DNA from: Jiella flava
GTDB taxonomy: Bacteria > Pseudomonadota > Alphaproteobacteria > Rhizobiales > Rhizobiaceae
Length of the DNA: 64,000 nt
Assembly: GCF_017349315.1 (NCBI RefSeq)
Contig: NZ_JAFMPP010000018.1
Coordinates: 21,856-85,855 of the forward strand
Direction of reading: 5' to 3'
Shown: in pieces, positions 1 to 8,694 of the stretch
Layout: each line of letters begins with the position of its first letter
Numbering within the stretch: position 1 is the stretch's first letter
Made by a program: the position numbers and the translations under genes
Notes under the pieces: model-generated
What the model was told of the DNA's origin: nothing
The model's input: only the letters and a program-made list of their open reading frames with translations
Databases searched by the model: none

Positions 1-63
1 GATCTCGCGCAGCGCCGCCTCCAGCTCCTCCCGGCTCATCAGCCGATCCGCCGTCTCCCTCAT
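1..63 (-). CDS. pqqC: PqqC, pyrroloquinoline-quinone synthase (N-terminal 21 codons only)
   Basis: Only the first codons lie in the window; the rest runs off the left edge. The translation begins MRETADRLMSREELEAALR, and the S-R-E-E-L-E-A-A-L-R stretch is the usual PqqC N-terminus. PqqC catalyses the last, oxygen-dependent ring closure and oxidation in PQQ synthesis. Its ATG at 63-61 overlaps the pqqB stop as ATGA, which implies translational coupling. A second in-frame ATG at 39-37 (MSREEL) is an alternative start. The identification rests on a short stretch plus position directly after pqqB. Confidence 0.75.
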   Translation of the reverse strand, partial: MRETADRLMSREELEAALREI

Positions 64-1013
64 AGCGCGATCTCCATCCCGTCATTGGTAACCGTCCAGC
101 CGGCGGCTTCGACGGCCCGTCGTTCCGGCGACCCCGCAATCAGGATCGGATTGGTGTTGTTGATGTGGATGTAGGCCTTCTGGCCGATCGTCAGACCGTC
201 GAACGCCGTCAGACTCCCGCCCTCGCCGGTGATCGGAATATGGCCCATGCGACGGCCGGTCTTTTCGCCGACGCCCGCCCGCTTCATTTCGTCGTCGACG
301 AACACCGTCCCGTCGAAGAGCAGCGCATCGGCGCCGTCGAGCCGCGCTTTCAGCGTCTCAGGAACATGCGCGCAGCCGGGGATGTAGAAGGCCGTGCGGC
401 CATGGGCCGAAAGCCTGACGCCGACGGTCATCTCGCCTTCTTCGCCGATCGCGACCTCGCCCGTTTCCATGAACAGGGGAACTTTCCCCGGCACCGAGAA
501 GATCTCCGCCTCCAGGCCCGGCAGCGGCTCAAAGCGCGTGCCGACGGTGACCGGCCGTTGCTCGACAAAGCCCGGATCGAGCACGGAGAAGACCGGGTTG
601 TCGGCGATCATCGCCAGAACCCCGGCGGTGCCATAAAGCGGAAAGCGCTGCTTTTCGCGCAGCGTCAGCAGGCCGGCAATGTGATCGACATCGCCATTCG
701 TCACCAGAACCGCGCCGATCGGCGTCGCCCGCCGGTCGTCCGCTTCGGCCTTGGCCGCCGGCGCCAAACGCGGCGCGGCAAGGATTTGCCCCCGCAGATC
801 CGGCGAGGCGTTAAGCAGCAGCCAGTTGCGGCCGTCGGCGGAGGCGGCAATCGAAGACTGTCCGCGCGCGTTTACCCGCCCGTCGCCCGCCCAATAGAGC
901 CGGCAGACGTCGCACAGACAATTCCATTGCGGGTAACCGCCACCCGCGGCTGAGCCCAAAACAAAAAGCCGCAGGCGATGATCCCGCCCGCGGCCCGATT
1001 CAGCATGCATCAT
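60..1013 (-). CDS. pqqB: PqqB, PQQ biosynthesis metallo-hydrolase
   Basis: This 317-residue protein has the metallo-beta-lactamase-type fold of PqqB, an iron-dependent hydroxylase thought to act on the excised Glu-Tyr dipeptide during PQQ synthesis. The family hallmarks are visible: an N-terminal glycine-rich GSAAGGGYPQWNC segment at about residues 20-32, a Cys cluster C32-x-C34-x2-C37 that binds structural zinc in relatives, and TNGDVDHIAG at 105-114. Length matches the family (about 300). Two adjacent ATGs (1013 and 1010) could start it. It sits between pqqA, 3 bp upstream, and pqqC, whose start overlaps its stop. Confidence 0.95.
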   Translation of the reverse strand: MMHAESGRGRDHRLRLFVLGSAAGGGYPQWNCLCDVCRLYWAGDGRVNARGQSSIAASADGRNWLLLNASPDLRGQILAAPRLAPAAKAEADDRRATPIGAVLVTNGDVDHIAGLLTLREKQRFPLYGTAGVLAMIADNPVFSVLDPGFVEQRPVTVGTRFEPLPGLEAEIFSVPGKVPLFMETGEVAIGEEGEMTVGVRLSAHGRTAFYIPGCAHVPETLKARLDGADALLFDGTVFVDDEMKRAGVGEKTGRRMGHIPITGEGGSLTAFDGLTIGQKAYIHINNTNPILIAGSPERRAVEAAGWTVTNDGMEIAL

Positions 1014-1016
1014 CGA

Positions 1017-1094
1017 TTAGAATTCGACGGGCATATAGCCGTTGATTTCCATCGCCATGCAGATTTCGGTGACGATCGGCTTGTTCCAGGCCAT
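1017..1094 (-). CDS. pqqA: PqqA, ribosomally made PQQ precursor peptide (25 aa)
   Basis: The peptide is MAWNKPIVTEICMAMEINGY followed by MPVEF. It has the defining PqqA features: about 25 residues, an N-terminal W-x-K-P segment and the strictly spaced Glu16-x3-Tyr20 pair. PqqE crosslinks these two residues and they become the PQQ carbon skeleton. A good Shine-Dalgarno (GGGAGAGA) ends 4 bases before the ATG. The gene lies immediately upstream of pqqB on the same strand, as in most pqq operons. It is below the length that gene finders usually accept, so it is easily missed. Confidence 0.95.
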   Translation of the reverse strand: MAWNKPIVTEICMAMEINGYMPVEF

Positions 1095-1496
1095 GGTCTC
1101 TCTCCCAATTTGCTTGTCATTCGCTTGCTTTGCCGCCACTCGATCCGCAGTCACCTGAAAAAGAGCCGACGCCAACATCTTCAGGTTTATAAAGGCAAAA
1201 GTCTCAAGCGTGAAGCAACGTCACGCATCGGCAGGAAAGATCGGGAACACTTCCCAGAAACTCCACGGCAACCAGAGGATGCGCAATCTCCGGAACCGAT
1301 GCGGTCAATCCGGAAAGTTTGATGCTCGAATTCGGCCGTGCCGGCTGCCGCCCGACAGCATCGGCCCGAAAATCGGAATCAATTTGTAGAATGCGATGAG
1401 CCGGAACCGCCGTTCCGCTTCCAGTCCTTGTTTTGCCGCATGATGGGATCCGGAACGTCACGCAACGTTTCGGATCATGCGCCAACGCGCGCCGCG
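1095..1496. other. Gene-free stretch upstream of pqqA
   Basis: About 400 bp between pqqA and the MerR gene. The half near pqqA must hold the pqq promoter, but I could not pick out a convincing -35/-10 pair. The other half is a copy of the dispersed composite repeat (1357-1481). In related Hyphomicrobiales a tRNA often follows the merR gene; I looked for one and found no cloverleaf. Confidence 0.6.
1357..1481 (+). repeat. Dispersed composite intergenic repeat, copy A (internally shortened)
   Basis: The sequence starts AGCATCGGCCCGAAAATCGG and ends in a CATGATG...GGATCATGCG palindrome. It shares long near-identical blocks with 13310-13507, with 22097-22191 (reverse strand) and, for its left end, with 63230-63329. 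Copy A lacks the central GCGACC...GGGCGCT block of copy B and has a degraded left palindrome arm. It ends 15 bp from the stop codon of the MerR gene. The mosaic of palindromic blocks resembles the composite intergenic elements known from rhizobia; assignment to a named family is inference. Confidence 0.8.
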
Positions 1497-2087
1497 TCAA
1501 CGAACCTGGTCGAGCAGCCGCTTGCATTCCAGCAGATCGAGCAACACCGCGTCGAGCATCTCGACGCTCTCGCGCGGCAGCCGCGGGCCGTCGCCCGGCT
1601 CGCGCTCGCTGCGGCGCAGGAATCCGGTCAAGGCGCGCGGCCGTTGACGCGCGGGCTGCGCCGCCTCCTCGATCTCTTCCTCCCGCGCCACGGAGGCGAT
1701 GACCTCCGGCTCCGGATGGATCAGGTCGAGATCATCGACATGGGCTTCGTCGTCACCGCCGATCGCCTCGTCGTCACGGCTCCCCGCGGCCAGCGCGTCG
1801 AGACCGGCCAGATCGCCCGATCCGATCGCAATGACAAAGCGGCTGCCATTTTCCTTCAGCACCCGCTGCACACCTTTGATGGTGTAGCCTTTGACATAGA
1901 GAAGATATCGGATGCCGCGCAGCAGCTCGACATCGTCCGGCCGATAATAGCGCCGGCCACCGCCGCGCTTCAGCGGGCGAATCTGCGCAAAGCGCGATTC
2001 CCAGAAGCGCAGGACATGCTGCGGCAAGTCCAATTCCTCGGCGACCTCTGAGATCGTCCGGAACGCATCCTCACCTTTTTCAGACAT
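1497..2087 (-). CDS. MerR-family transcriptional regulator
   Basis: The 196-residue protein has an N-terminal MerR winged helix-turn-helix: [11 protein letters not shown] at about 9-19, [10 protein letters not shown] at 25-34, then [15 protein letters not shown]. After it comes an acidic, low-complexity C-terminal half without the cysteines of metal-sensing MerR proteins. This form of MerR protein directly after ihfA is a conserved arrangement in Hyphomicrobiales. Its target is unknown; it may act on the lipid-synthesis genes with which it travels. It lies 34 bp downstream of ihfA on the same strand and is probably co-transcribed. Confidence 0.85.
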   Translation of the reverse strand: MSEKGEDAFRTISEVAEELDLPQHVLRFWESRFAQIRPLKRGGGRRYYRPDDVELLRGIRYLLYVKGYTIKGVQRVLKENGSRFVIAIGSGDLAGLDALAAGSRDDEAIGGDDEAHVDDLDLIHPEPEVIASVAREEEIEEAAQPARQRPRALTGFLRRSEREPGDGPRLPRESVEMLDAVLLDLLECKRLLDQVR

Positions 2088-2121
2088 GATGGCCGCACCA
2101 ATTCCTCAAACGACGCGGCAG

Positions 2122-2463
2122 CTATTCGGCTGCGCGCATCATTTCAACGCCGGCATCCGCCCGCTTGCTATGCGCCTCGAGGATGCGATCCTTCAAGACG
2201 TTCGACGGCTTGAACACGGCGACGCGACGCGGCGAAATCGGCACTTCTTCGCCGGTCTTGGGATTGCGACCGACCCGCTCGTTCTTGTCGCGAACCAAAA
2301 AAGAACCGAAAGAAGAAATCTTCACCGATTCGCCGTTGGCGATCGTTGAGCACACCTCTTCGAGCACCATCTCGACGAGTTGCGCAGATTCGGTCCGGGA
2401 CAATCCGATCTTTTTGAAAACTGCTTCGGCGAGATCGGCCCTGGTGAGTGTTCGTCCCCCCAT
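2122..2463 (-). CDS. ihfA: Integration host factor subunit alpha
   Basis: A small DNA-bending protein of the HU/IHF family, acting as the alpha partner of the IHF heterodimer in nucleoid structure and in regulation of many promoters. The core runs from [20 protein letters not shown] through the DNA-binding arm motif [12 protein letters not shown] to the P-S-N-V-L-K-D-R-I end. The reading frame is open further upstream to 2502, but [14 protein letters not shown] at 2463 matches the family start; the extra 13 residues have no counterpart. It follows fabH in the same direction. Confidence 0.95.
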   Translation of the reverse strand: MGGRTLTRADLAEAVFKKIGLSRTESAQLVEMVLEEVCSTIANGESVKISSFGSFLVRDKNERVGRNPKTGEEVPISPRRVAVFKPSNVLKDRILEAHSKRADAGVEMMRAAE

Positions 2464-2532
2464 CTCTGCCCCCTGATCGACTTGAAAGATCGGCCCGCTC
2501 AATGTCTTGCGGCGCCCATTGACGATTTCGTT

Positions 2533-2560
2533 ACTCTACTCAAACCGCCCTGTGAATCAA
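2533..2560 (-). promoter_or_regulatory. Candidate sigma-70-type promoter for ihfA-merR
   Basis: On the minus strand a TTGATT box (2560-2555) and a TAGAGT box (2538-2533) are 16 bp apart. This places a start site about 60 bp before the ihfA ATG, in the only gap of the fabH-ihfA stretch. It is a pattern match only. Confidence 0.35.
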
Positions 2561-2567
2561 GCGAGAT

Positions 2568-3551
2568 CTACCATCGAACGAGAACCGCGGCCCAGGTGAA
2601 ACCACCCCCCATCGCTTCGAGCAGAACGAGGTCGCCGGGCTTGATCCGCCCGTCCCGCACCGCCGTATCGACGGCCAGCGGAATCGAGGCCGCCGAGGTG
2701 TTGCCGTGCCGATCGACGGTCACGACCACCTTGTCGGCGTCGATGCCGAGTTTTTTGGCCGAGGCGTCGATGATCCGGCGATTGGCCTGATGCGGCACGA
2801 ACCAGTCGATCGCCTCCGGACCGATCTTTGCCGACGCAAAACAGGCCTCAATCACGTCGGTGATCATGCCAACGGCGTGTTTGAAGACCTCGCGCCCCTG
2901 CATCCGCAGATGGCCGACAGTGCCGGTGCTCGACGGGCCGCCATCGCAATAAAGCTTCGATTGGTGCGCCCCATCCGATCTGAGCTTGGAGACGAGAATG
3001 CCCTGTTCTCCGATCGTACCCTCGCCCGCCGCGACGGCCTCCAGAACGACGGCACCGGCGCCATCGCCAAACAGCACACAGGTTGAGCGGTCCTCCCAGT
3101 CGAGGATCCGTGAAAAGGTTTCCGCGCCGACGACGAGCGCGCGCTTCGCCTGACCGTTGCGCAGATACATGTCAGCGGTGGTCAAGGCGTAGAGAAAGCC
3201 GCTGCAAACCGCATGAACGTCGAAGGCAAAGCCGTGGGTGATGCCGAGTCGGTCCTGCAGCTGGACGGCAGAGGACGGAAAGGTGTTGTCCGGTGTCGCC
3301 GTCGCCAGCACGATCAGGTCGATGTCGGCCGGCTGCCACGCGGCAGCGTCGAGGGCCCGCCGTGCTGCCGCTTCGGCGAGCGAGACGGTCGTCTCGCCCT
3401 CACCGGCGATGTGGCGCTCCGCGATGCCGGTGCGCTGGCGGATCCATTCGTCGGAGGTTTCGACGATGCCCTCGAAGTCACGATTGCGCATGACGCGCTC
3501 GGGCAGGAACGAGCCCGTACCACGAATGACGGACCGAATTTTCTCACTCAT
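2568..3551 (-). CDS. fabH: 3-oxoacyl-[ACP] synthase III (KAS III)
   Basis: FabH starts type II fatty acid synthesis by condensing acetyl-CoA (or another short acyl-CoA) with malonyl-ACP in the cytoplasm. The Cys-His-Asn catalytic triad is visible: C116 in HAVCSGF, H254 in PHQANRR and N284 in GNTSAAS. The 327-residue length is normal. Its ATG overlaps the plsX stop as ATGA, the usual plsX-fabH coupling that links phospholipid and fatty acid initiation. Confidence 0.97.
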   Translation of the reverse strand: MSEKIRSVIRGTGSFLPERVMRNRDFEGIVETSDEWIRQRTGIAERHIAGEGETTVSLAEAAARRALDAAAWQPADIDLIVLATATPDNTFPSSAVQLQDRLGITHGFAFDVHAVCSGFLYALTTADMYLRNGQAKRALVVGAETFSRILDWEDRSTCVLFGDGAGAVVLEAVAAGEGTIGEQGILVSKLRSDGAHQSKLYCDGGPSSTGTVGHLRMQGREVFKHAVGMITDVIEACFASAKIGPEAIDWFVPHQANRRIIDASAKKLGIDADKVVVTVDRHGNTSAASIPLAVDTAVRDGRIKPGDLVLLEAMGGGFTWAAVLVRW

Positions 3552-4621
3552 AAAAGACTGCCTTCGGGCACACTGGCCGCCTCTTCGGAGATGCGGCGGT
3601 GATAATTGGCGAGATCGGCCTCGATCTTCTCGCGAAGTCCGGCGCGGGCCATCGTATGGGCGAGATCGATGGCGGCCGCGATGCCTTCCGCGTCGGTGCC
3701 GCCATGGCTCTTGATCACGATCCCGTTGAGGCCGAGAAACACGCCGCCATTGACCTTGCGCGGATCCATCTTGTCGCGCAACCGATCGAAGGCGCTCTTG
3801 GCGAGAACATAGCCGGCCCGAGCCAGAAACGTGCGCGACATGGCGGCCCTGAGATAGGCGGCGATCTGCTTGGCCGTGCCCTCGGCGGTCTTCAACGCGA
3901 TATTGCCGGTAAAGCCCTCGGTGACGACGACGTCGACCGTGCCCTGGCCAAGATCGTCGCCCTCGACGAAGCCGCGATAGTCGATGCGCGGCAGCGGCGT
4001 TTCCTTGAGCAGCCGGCCCGCCTCGCGAATCTCATCCTGCCCCTTCACTTCCTCGACGCCGATATTGAGCAGGCCGACGGTCGGGCGTTCCAAGCCGAAC
4101 AGCGTGCGGGCCATGGCGCCGCCCATCATCGAGAAATCGATCAGCTGCTGGGCATCGGCGCCGATGGTGGCCCCGACGTCGAGCACGATGCTGTCGCCGC
4201 GCAGTGTCGGCCAGATCGCGGCGATCGCCGGCCGCTCGATATTGGCCATGGTGCGCAGGCAGAATTTCGCCATCGCCATCAGCGCGCCGGTGTTGCCGGC
4301 CGAGACCGCGACATCGGCCTCGCCGGTCTTCACCGCGTCGATGGCGCGCCACATCGACGACTTGTAGCGGCCCTGGCGCAGCGCCTGTGAGGGCTTGTCG
4401 TCCATGCGGACCGAAATCTCGCAATGGTGAAATGTCGACGCCGATTCGAGCTTGGCGTAGCGGGAAAGGACGGGCCGCACGGCCGCCTCCTCACCGAACA
4501 GCACGAAGCGGGTGTCGGGGCGCCGATCGAGCGCAATGGCAGCCCCCGCCAGAACCACCTCGGGCCCGTGATCGCCGCCCATGGCGTCCAGCGAAATCGT
4601 AATGCCGGCGTTTGAGGTCAA
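3548..4621 (-). CDS. plsX: Phosphate acyltransferase PlsX
   Basis: PlsX converts acyl-ACP to acyl-phosphate, the acyl donor for PlsY in phospholipid synthesis. The hallmark [14 protein letters not shown] is near the N-terminus, with [10 protein letters not shown] and VVTEGFTGN further on. The frame is open to an ATG at 4696, but that would add a 25-residue lead without family similarity. I prefer the TTG at 4621, which gives [16 protein letters not shown]; the start is uncertain. It lies 93 bp after the DUF177 gene and overlaps fabH by 4 bp. Confidence 0.93.
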   Translation of the reverse strand: MTSNAGITISLDAMGGDHGPEVVLAGAAIALDRRPDTRFVLFGEEAAVRPVLSRYAKLESASTFHHCEISVRMDDKPSQALRQGRYKSSMWRAIDAVKTGEADVAVSAGNTGALMAMAKFCLRTMANIERPAIAAIWPTLRGDSIVLDVGATIGADAQQLIDFSMMGGAMARTLFGLERPTVGLLNIGVEEVKGQDEIREAGRLLKETPLPRIDYRGFVEGDDLGQGTVDVVVTEGFTGNIALKTAEGTAKQIAAYLRAAMSRTFLARAGYVLAKSAFDRLRDKMDPRKVNGGVFLGLNGIVIKSHGGTDAEGIAAAIDLAHTMARAGLREKIEADLANYHRRISEEAASVPEGSLL

Positions 4622-4714
4622 CTCGTTCTCGCTTCCATCCGTCGATTCCCCAGAGCCTGCCGGCGCGGCGCGAAAATATCCAATTTGCCGACACATACAA
4701 CCATCTGCATGAGG

Positions 4715-5278
4715 TCAATCGCCCTCACCGCCGCGATCGGTCGGCAATGTCGCCAGGACGGCGAATGGCGACGGCGCCTCGTCGGCCTCATCGTCAGCCG
4801 GCGCGGCGCTGGCAAAACTCTCGCCCTTGCGGCGCGGATAAGGATCAACGGCCAGCGCCAAGGCCTCGAATACCCGCTCACCGAGGTCGATGGTGTCGCC
4901 GGCAAAGCTTTCCGGTGGATCCTCGCCCTCCGGATCGATCATGATTTCCCCCACCGGATCGTCCGTTCGCCGCCGTGTCTGCGGACTTTCGCGCAGATAG
5001 GTCGCTTCGAAGCTTTCATCGATTACCTGCTCGACCGGCTCCAGCGTCACCACGCTGTTCTGCACCACTTTCGCCCACAGCCGGCCGTTGACCCGTGCCC
5101 CGTCCTTGCGGAATGGGCGGGCGGTCATCTCGGCGCGAAAGGCACTCACCTCGACCACATCGAGGGCGGTGGCAAGACGCGCGCGATCCGCCGCCTCGGC
5201 GACGAATGTCACACCACGGCCGTCGCGCGGCAATGTGGTCGCCTGGAGTGGAATATGAATCGGTGAGGCGGCGGTCAT
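4715..5278 (-). CDS. DUF177 (YceD-family) protein
   Basis: A 187-residue protein of the YceD/DUF177 family, whose bacterial members often sit next to rpmF-plsX-fabH and are implicated in 23S rRNA metabolism. Here it has the alphaproteobacterial form: a beta-rich N-terminal half (PIHIPLQATTLPRDG) and a strongly acidic centre, DPEGEDPPESFAGDTIDLG, where the family motif lies. The four cysteines seen in some homologues are absent. The start at 5278 is fixed by the upstream gene, which ends 2 bp before it. The molecular role remains unclear. Confidence 0.85.
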   Translation of the reverse strand: MTAASPIHIPLQATTLPRDGRGVTFVAEAADRARLATALDVVEVSAFRAEMTARPFRKDGARVNGRLWAKVVQNSVVTLEPVEQVIDESFEATYLRESPQTRRRTDDPVGEIMIDPEGEDPPESFAGDTIDLGERVFEALALAVDPYPRRKGESFASAAPADDEADEAPSPFAVLATLPTDRGGEGD

Positions 5279-5280
5279 GG

Positions 5281-5811
5281 TCACTCCGTAAGCTCGAGCC
5301 GACCGGCGAGAATGGCTTTGCTGGCGATGGCGCCGAAACGCCGATCGGTCTCGATCATGTAGGTTGCCAGCGCCGCCGCCGCATCCCGTGGCGCGGCGGC
5401 ATCCAACTCGATCGCCCGGCTGAGCAAAGCTTCGGCCAACGCCGGCTGCGGCTCGGCGGCGTCGAAGGCCGCATGATAGACCCGGACGCGCTCGTAAAAG
5501 ACGCCGGTCAGCTTGCGCATCCGTTTCGGCACCGACTGATCGCCGATCCCGAGTTCGCGGATCGTATAGTCGACATCGGCGACGAAGCGATCGACCAGAT
5601 CTTGGGCGAGCGCCTCGAGCCCCGTCTCGCTGCGGCAACGGCGCAAAAACAGGAACACATGGAGGCTCAGCGCCTCGAACCTTCCGGAAAACGTATCGGC
5701 CACGCCCAGATCCGCGTAGAGCCGCGGCTGACGCGTCAGGGCGACGATCGCCTGAAAGATGTCCTCGACGATCGCCCGGTTGCGGCGCGCGATCCTCCAA
5801 CGTTCCATCAT
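5281..5811 (-). CDS. Ubiquinol-cytochrome c chaperone family protein (CBP3-like)
   Basis: A 176-residue helical protein of the ubiquinol-cytochrome c chaperone family. In mitochondria CBP3 assists cytochrome b synthesis and bc1 complex assembly; a similar role is presumed in alphaproteobacteria. Recognisable stretches are ARQ-like ADLGVADTFSGRFE, LHVFLFLRRCR and LVDRFVADVDYTIRELGIGD followed by VPKRMRK. It is translated just ahead of the DUF177 gene and diverges from bamE with 185 bp between them. This pairing with DUF177 and plsX is typical of Hyphomicrobiales. Confidence 0.85.
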   Translation of the reverse strand: MMERWRIARRNRAIVEDIFQAIVALTRQPRLYADLGVADTFSGRFEALSLHVFLFLRRCRSETGLEALAQDLVDRFVADVDYTIRELGIGDQSVPKRMRKLTGVFYERVRVYHAAFDAAEPQPALAEALLSRAIELDAAAPRDAAAALATYMIETDRRFGAIASKAILAGRLELTE

Positions 5812-5996
5812 GCTCTTTCCACGGTTTGCCGCCGTTCTCTGGCGGTGCCACAGCTTCGGCGCGATTGCAACGAAGCGTCAGGTGGATTACCACGCCAGCA
5901 TATAGTGTTTCGGCGCGATTGCCTCGATATGGCCGTTAAGTGCGGCCAACGCATCAGCAGATTGCATCGGGCATGTTGCAGGGGAGACGAAATAGC

Positions 5997-6467
5997 GTGC
6001 GTAGAAAACAGCGTCTGACGTTGCCGGTCGTCATCGGCACCGCGGCCCTCTGCCTCTCGACACTTTCGGCGTGCTCGACCACCGAGGTGCTGAACCAGGG
6101 TTACATCGTCGATCCGAAGGCGCTCGAACTGGTGCCGGTCGGTTCCTCGAAGGAACAGGTGCTTCTGGCACTCGGCTCGCCATCCACCAAGGCGACCTTC
6201 GACAACGACGTGTTCTACTACATCTCGCAAAAGCGCGTCCGGCCGGTGGCCTTCCTGCAGCCTCGCCTTGTCGATCAGCGCATCCTTGCCGTCTATTTCG
6301 ACAAGAACGACCGGGTCGAGCGCATCGCCAATTACGGCCTGAAGGATGGCAAGGTGTTCGACTTCATCACCCGCACCACGCCGACCGGCGGCAAGGATGC
6401 GAGCTTCCTCGGCCAGGTGCTGAGCGACACCGTCTCCGATTCGGGCGGCCCGACCAGCCTGCTCTAA
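5997..6467 (+). CDS. bamE: Outer-membrane assembly lipoprotein BamE (SmpA/OmlA)
   Basis: BamE is a lipoprotein of the BAM complex, which inserts beta-barrel proteins into the outer membrane. From a GTG at 5997 the protein has a basic start, a hydrophobic stretch and the lipobox LSAC with the lipidated Cys at about residue 26. The SmpA/OmlA domain follows: VPVGSSKEQVLLALGSPST, then VFYYISQK. An AGGGGAG ribosome site sits 9 bp before the GTG and falls inside the longer frame that begins at 5940, so the shorter start is preferred. It is monocistronic with its own terminator. Confidence 0.92.
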   Translation: MRRKQRLTLPVVIGTAALCLSTLSACSTTEVLNQGYIVDPKALELVPVGSSKEQVLLALGSPSTKATFDNDVFYYISQKRVRPVAFLQPRLVDQRILAVYFDKNDRVERIANYGLKDGKVFDFITRTTPTGGKDASFLGQVLSDTVSDSGGPTSLL

Positions 6468-6486
6468 GCGGGACCACGATTTGCCC

Positions 6487-6529
6487 GACACGAAAAAGCC
6501 GGCTCGATCAGGGCCGGCTTTTTCGTGTC
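6487..6529 (+). terminator. Strong rho-independent terminator after bamE
   Basis: A perfect 17-bp stem (GACACGAAAAAGCCGGC at 6487-6503 paired with 6513-6529) with a 9-base loop. The A5/T5 parts of the arms supply the U-tract in either direction. It lies 20 bp after the bamE stop and insulates it from the convergent ABC operon. Confidence 0.9.
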
Positions 6530-6745
6530 GCTCGCGGCGCCCGATGACCTTCATCTCGTCGACCGACGGGGGCTTCCAAGCCGCAGTCATCATGTGGTGA
6601 ATGCCGGCGTTTTGCAGCCAACTCGCCCAGCGTCAGATCGCCCAGGATCGCCGTAGCCGCAATCCTCCCGCCCTTCATCAGATCTCGCGTCGCATCCAGG
6701 TCGACAAAGGATCGCCGGGAAGGCCCGGTGGGCCCCAAACCGCCA

Positions 6746-7609
6746 TCATGCCGAGATCTCGAGGAAGATTGGAAAGTGATCGGAGCCTTGCGCCGATGTA
6801 TCGACCCGCATCTCCCGGACTCCCGAGGACAGCGAGGCGCTGATAAAGCAGTGGTCGATGCGGCCGGCATTGGCGTGGGTCGCCCCCTCGCCTTCCCCGT
6901 GGCCCGCGGCGACCCAGGCGTCGACCAGCCCTTCCGGGTTCGCGAGCCGGCCGTGTTTGCCTGCCATCGGCCCGACCAGCTGCGCATATTCGGCACTGAC
7001 GGCGGTGAAGTTCATGTCGCCCATCAGAATCATCTCGCGCGGCATCGGCGGGACGGCGCCCTCGGTCCAGCCCGCGGCAGGGTTGGGATGACCGCCGCAC
7101 CAAGCCCCCCCTTCGGCCGGGGCGCGCGCGAAGATGTCCAGCATCGCCTCGATCTGGGGCAGGCGCGTCTCGGGGCAGAGGTGGCTCAGATGGGCGCAAT
7201 AGACCCGCAGCGGGCCGCGCTCAGTTGCGATCACCGCCTCCAGCAGCCCCTGCTGAATCGAATGCTGGGTCAGCGTCCCGCGCTTGGGCAACGGAAAATT
7301 GCGGCTCGACAGGATCGGAGCCCGCGACAGTATCATGCAGCCGAACTGGCGCCGCCGGTTGATCAGCCGGCCAGCGTCGTTGCGATAGCTCGCATCCATG
7401 TCGAGGTTGGGGGCGTAGACCCAGTGATGCTCAGGCAGCGCGTCAGCGATCACGGCGGGTCCATCCACCATTCCCGAGCGTTGCCAAAACCGGTCGACCT
7501 CCTGCAGCGCGATGACATCGGCGCCGGCGACGGCGGCGGCGATGCGCTCAAGGTCGTAGCGACCATCCTGGCCAAGGCCGTACTGGATATTGTAGCTGGC
7601 AAAGATCAT
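6746..7609 (-). CDS. Endonuclease/exonuclease/phosphatase (EEP) family protein
   Basis: A 287-residue protein with the metal-dependent EEP fold shared by DNase I, exonuclease III, sphingomyelinases and inositol-polyphosphate phosphatases. Signature residues are present: N7 in SYNIQYG, E37 in ALQEVD, GDMNF in the second half and the C-terminal SDHFPI catalytic His-Asp. There is no signal peptide, so it should act in the cytoplasm. The start at 7609 has a GGGAG site; an alternative ATG is at 7621. It ends an ABC transporter operon, so its substrate is probably an imported phosphodiester or phosphomonoester rather than DNA. That is inference from context. Confidence 0.85.
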   Translation of the reverse strand: MIFASYNIQYGLGQDGRYDLERIAAAVAGADVIALQEVDRFWQRSGMVDGPAVIADALPEHHWVYAPNLDMDASYRNDAGRLINRRRQFGCMILSRAPILSSRNFPLPKRGTLTQHSIQQGLLEAVIATERGPLRVYCAHLSHLCPETRLPQIEAMLDIFARAPAEGGAWCGGHPNPAAGWTEGAVPPMPREMILMGDMNFTAVSAEYAQLVGPMAGKHGRLANPEGLVDAWVAAGHGEGEGATHANAGRIDHCFISASLSSGVREMRVDTSAQGSDHFPIFLEISA

Positions 7610-7625
7610 CTTGGCTCCCATTGGC

Positions 7626-8693
7626 TCACGGCCGAATGTTCAGATTGGGAATTCTGCGCCCGCCCGCGTCGAAGAGGAGCGAATGGGCAGCGTCGATCTG
7701 CACCGCGGCCGGCTCGCCCGCCGGCGGAACAGCGTCGCCCGCCATGGCCAGGACGTGGAGCCGGCCGATTGCGGTCTCGACGCCGTAGAGCACCTCGCGA
7801 CCAAGCGGCTCGACCGTCACGACGCGGGCCGGAAGGCCGCCCTGGCCCGGGGCGCCGAGACGAAGATCCTCGGGGCGCAGACCGAGCGTGATCCGACCTG
7901 CGGTGGAGGCGGTTAGCGTCATGGCGCCGGTGCCGATATGCAGCGTCTCGCCCTTCGCGTCGCCCTCCAGAAGCGTGATGGGCGGCGAGCCGATGAAGCC
8001 GGCGACGAAGGTGTCGGCGGGGCGGCGGTAAAGTTCGTCCGGCGTGCCGATCTGCGCGACCGCACCGCGCGACATGCAGATGATCCGGTCGGCCATGGTC
8101 ATCGCTTCGATCTGGTCGTGGGTGACGATCAGCGTGGTCATGCCGAGCCGGCGCTGGATCGCTCGGATCTCGGCCCGCATCGACATGCGCAGCGTGGCAT
8201 CGAGGTTGGACAGCGGCTCATCGAGCAGCAGAATGTTGGGCTGCTTGACCAGGGCGCGGGCCAGCGCCACGCGCTGCTGCTGTCCCCCTGAAAGCTCGGC
8301 GGGCTTGCGGTCGAGGAACTCGTCAATCTGCACCAGGTTTGCCGCTTCGACCACGCGGCGAGACAGATCGTCCTTATCGACCTTCTGGAACCGGAGAGGA
8401 AAGCCGATATTCGCGCGCACCGTCATGTGGGGGTAGAGCGCGTAAGATTGGAAGACGATGCCAACGTTGCGGTCGCGCGCGTCGACGCCGTTCACGACAT
8501 GCCCGTCGAACAGAACCTTCCCCGAGGTTGGTGCGTAGAGGCCCGCGAGCAGGAACAGCGTCGTCGATTTGCCACATCCCGAGGGGCCGAGGATGGCAAC
8601 GCATTCGCCATTGGCGATGCTGAGATCCATGGGCCGCAGGACCTCAGTCTCTCCCCAGCTTTTGGAGACCTGTTCGAATGCGATCTGCGCCAT
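7626..8693 (-). CDS. CUT1-type ABC transporter ATP-binding protein (UgpC/MalK-like)
   Basis: The 355-residue ATPase has Walker [10 protein letters not shown] (36-44), the signature LSGGQQQR (134-141) and Walker B LLLDEP (155-160). A C-terminal regulatory OB domain typical of MalK/UgpC carries the GLRPEDLRLG stretch. It energises the two permeases encoded immediately upstream; its ATG is 1 bp past the permease stop. ATPases of this family can be shared between transporters, so it does not define the substrate. Confidence 0.95.
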   Translation of the reverse strand: MAQIAFEQVSKSWGETEVLRPMDLSIANGECVAILGPSGCGKSTTLFLLAGLYAPTSGKVLFDGHVVNGVDARDRNVGIVFQSYALYPHMTVRANIGFPLRFQKVDKDDLSRRVVEAANLVQIDEFLDRKPAELSGGQQQRVALARALVKQPNILLLDEPLSNLDATLRMSMRAEIRAIQRRLGMTTLIVTHDQIEAMTMADRIICMSRGAVAQIGTPDELYRRPADTFVAGFIGSPPITLLEGDAKGETLHIGTGAMTLTASTAGRITLGLRPEDLRLGAPGQGGLPARVVTVEPLGREVLYGVETAIGRLHVLAMAGDAVPPAGEPAAVQIDAAHSLLFDAGGRRIPNLNIRP

Positions 8694-8694
8694 G

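Noticed and set aside
1095..1496. Expected tRNA gene downstream of the merR gene, as in related genomes
   Set aside because: No acceptor/T-arm combination or CCA-like end could be found; the space is filled by the composite repeat.
5281..5893. Long frame running from the DUF177 gene upstream to 5893
   Set aside because: The added part is the cytochrome chaperone gene read in another frame; the real start is the ATG at 5278.
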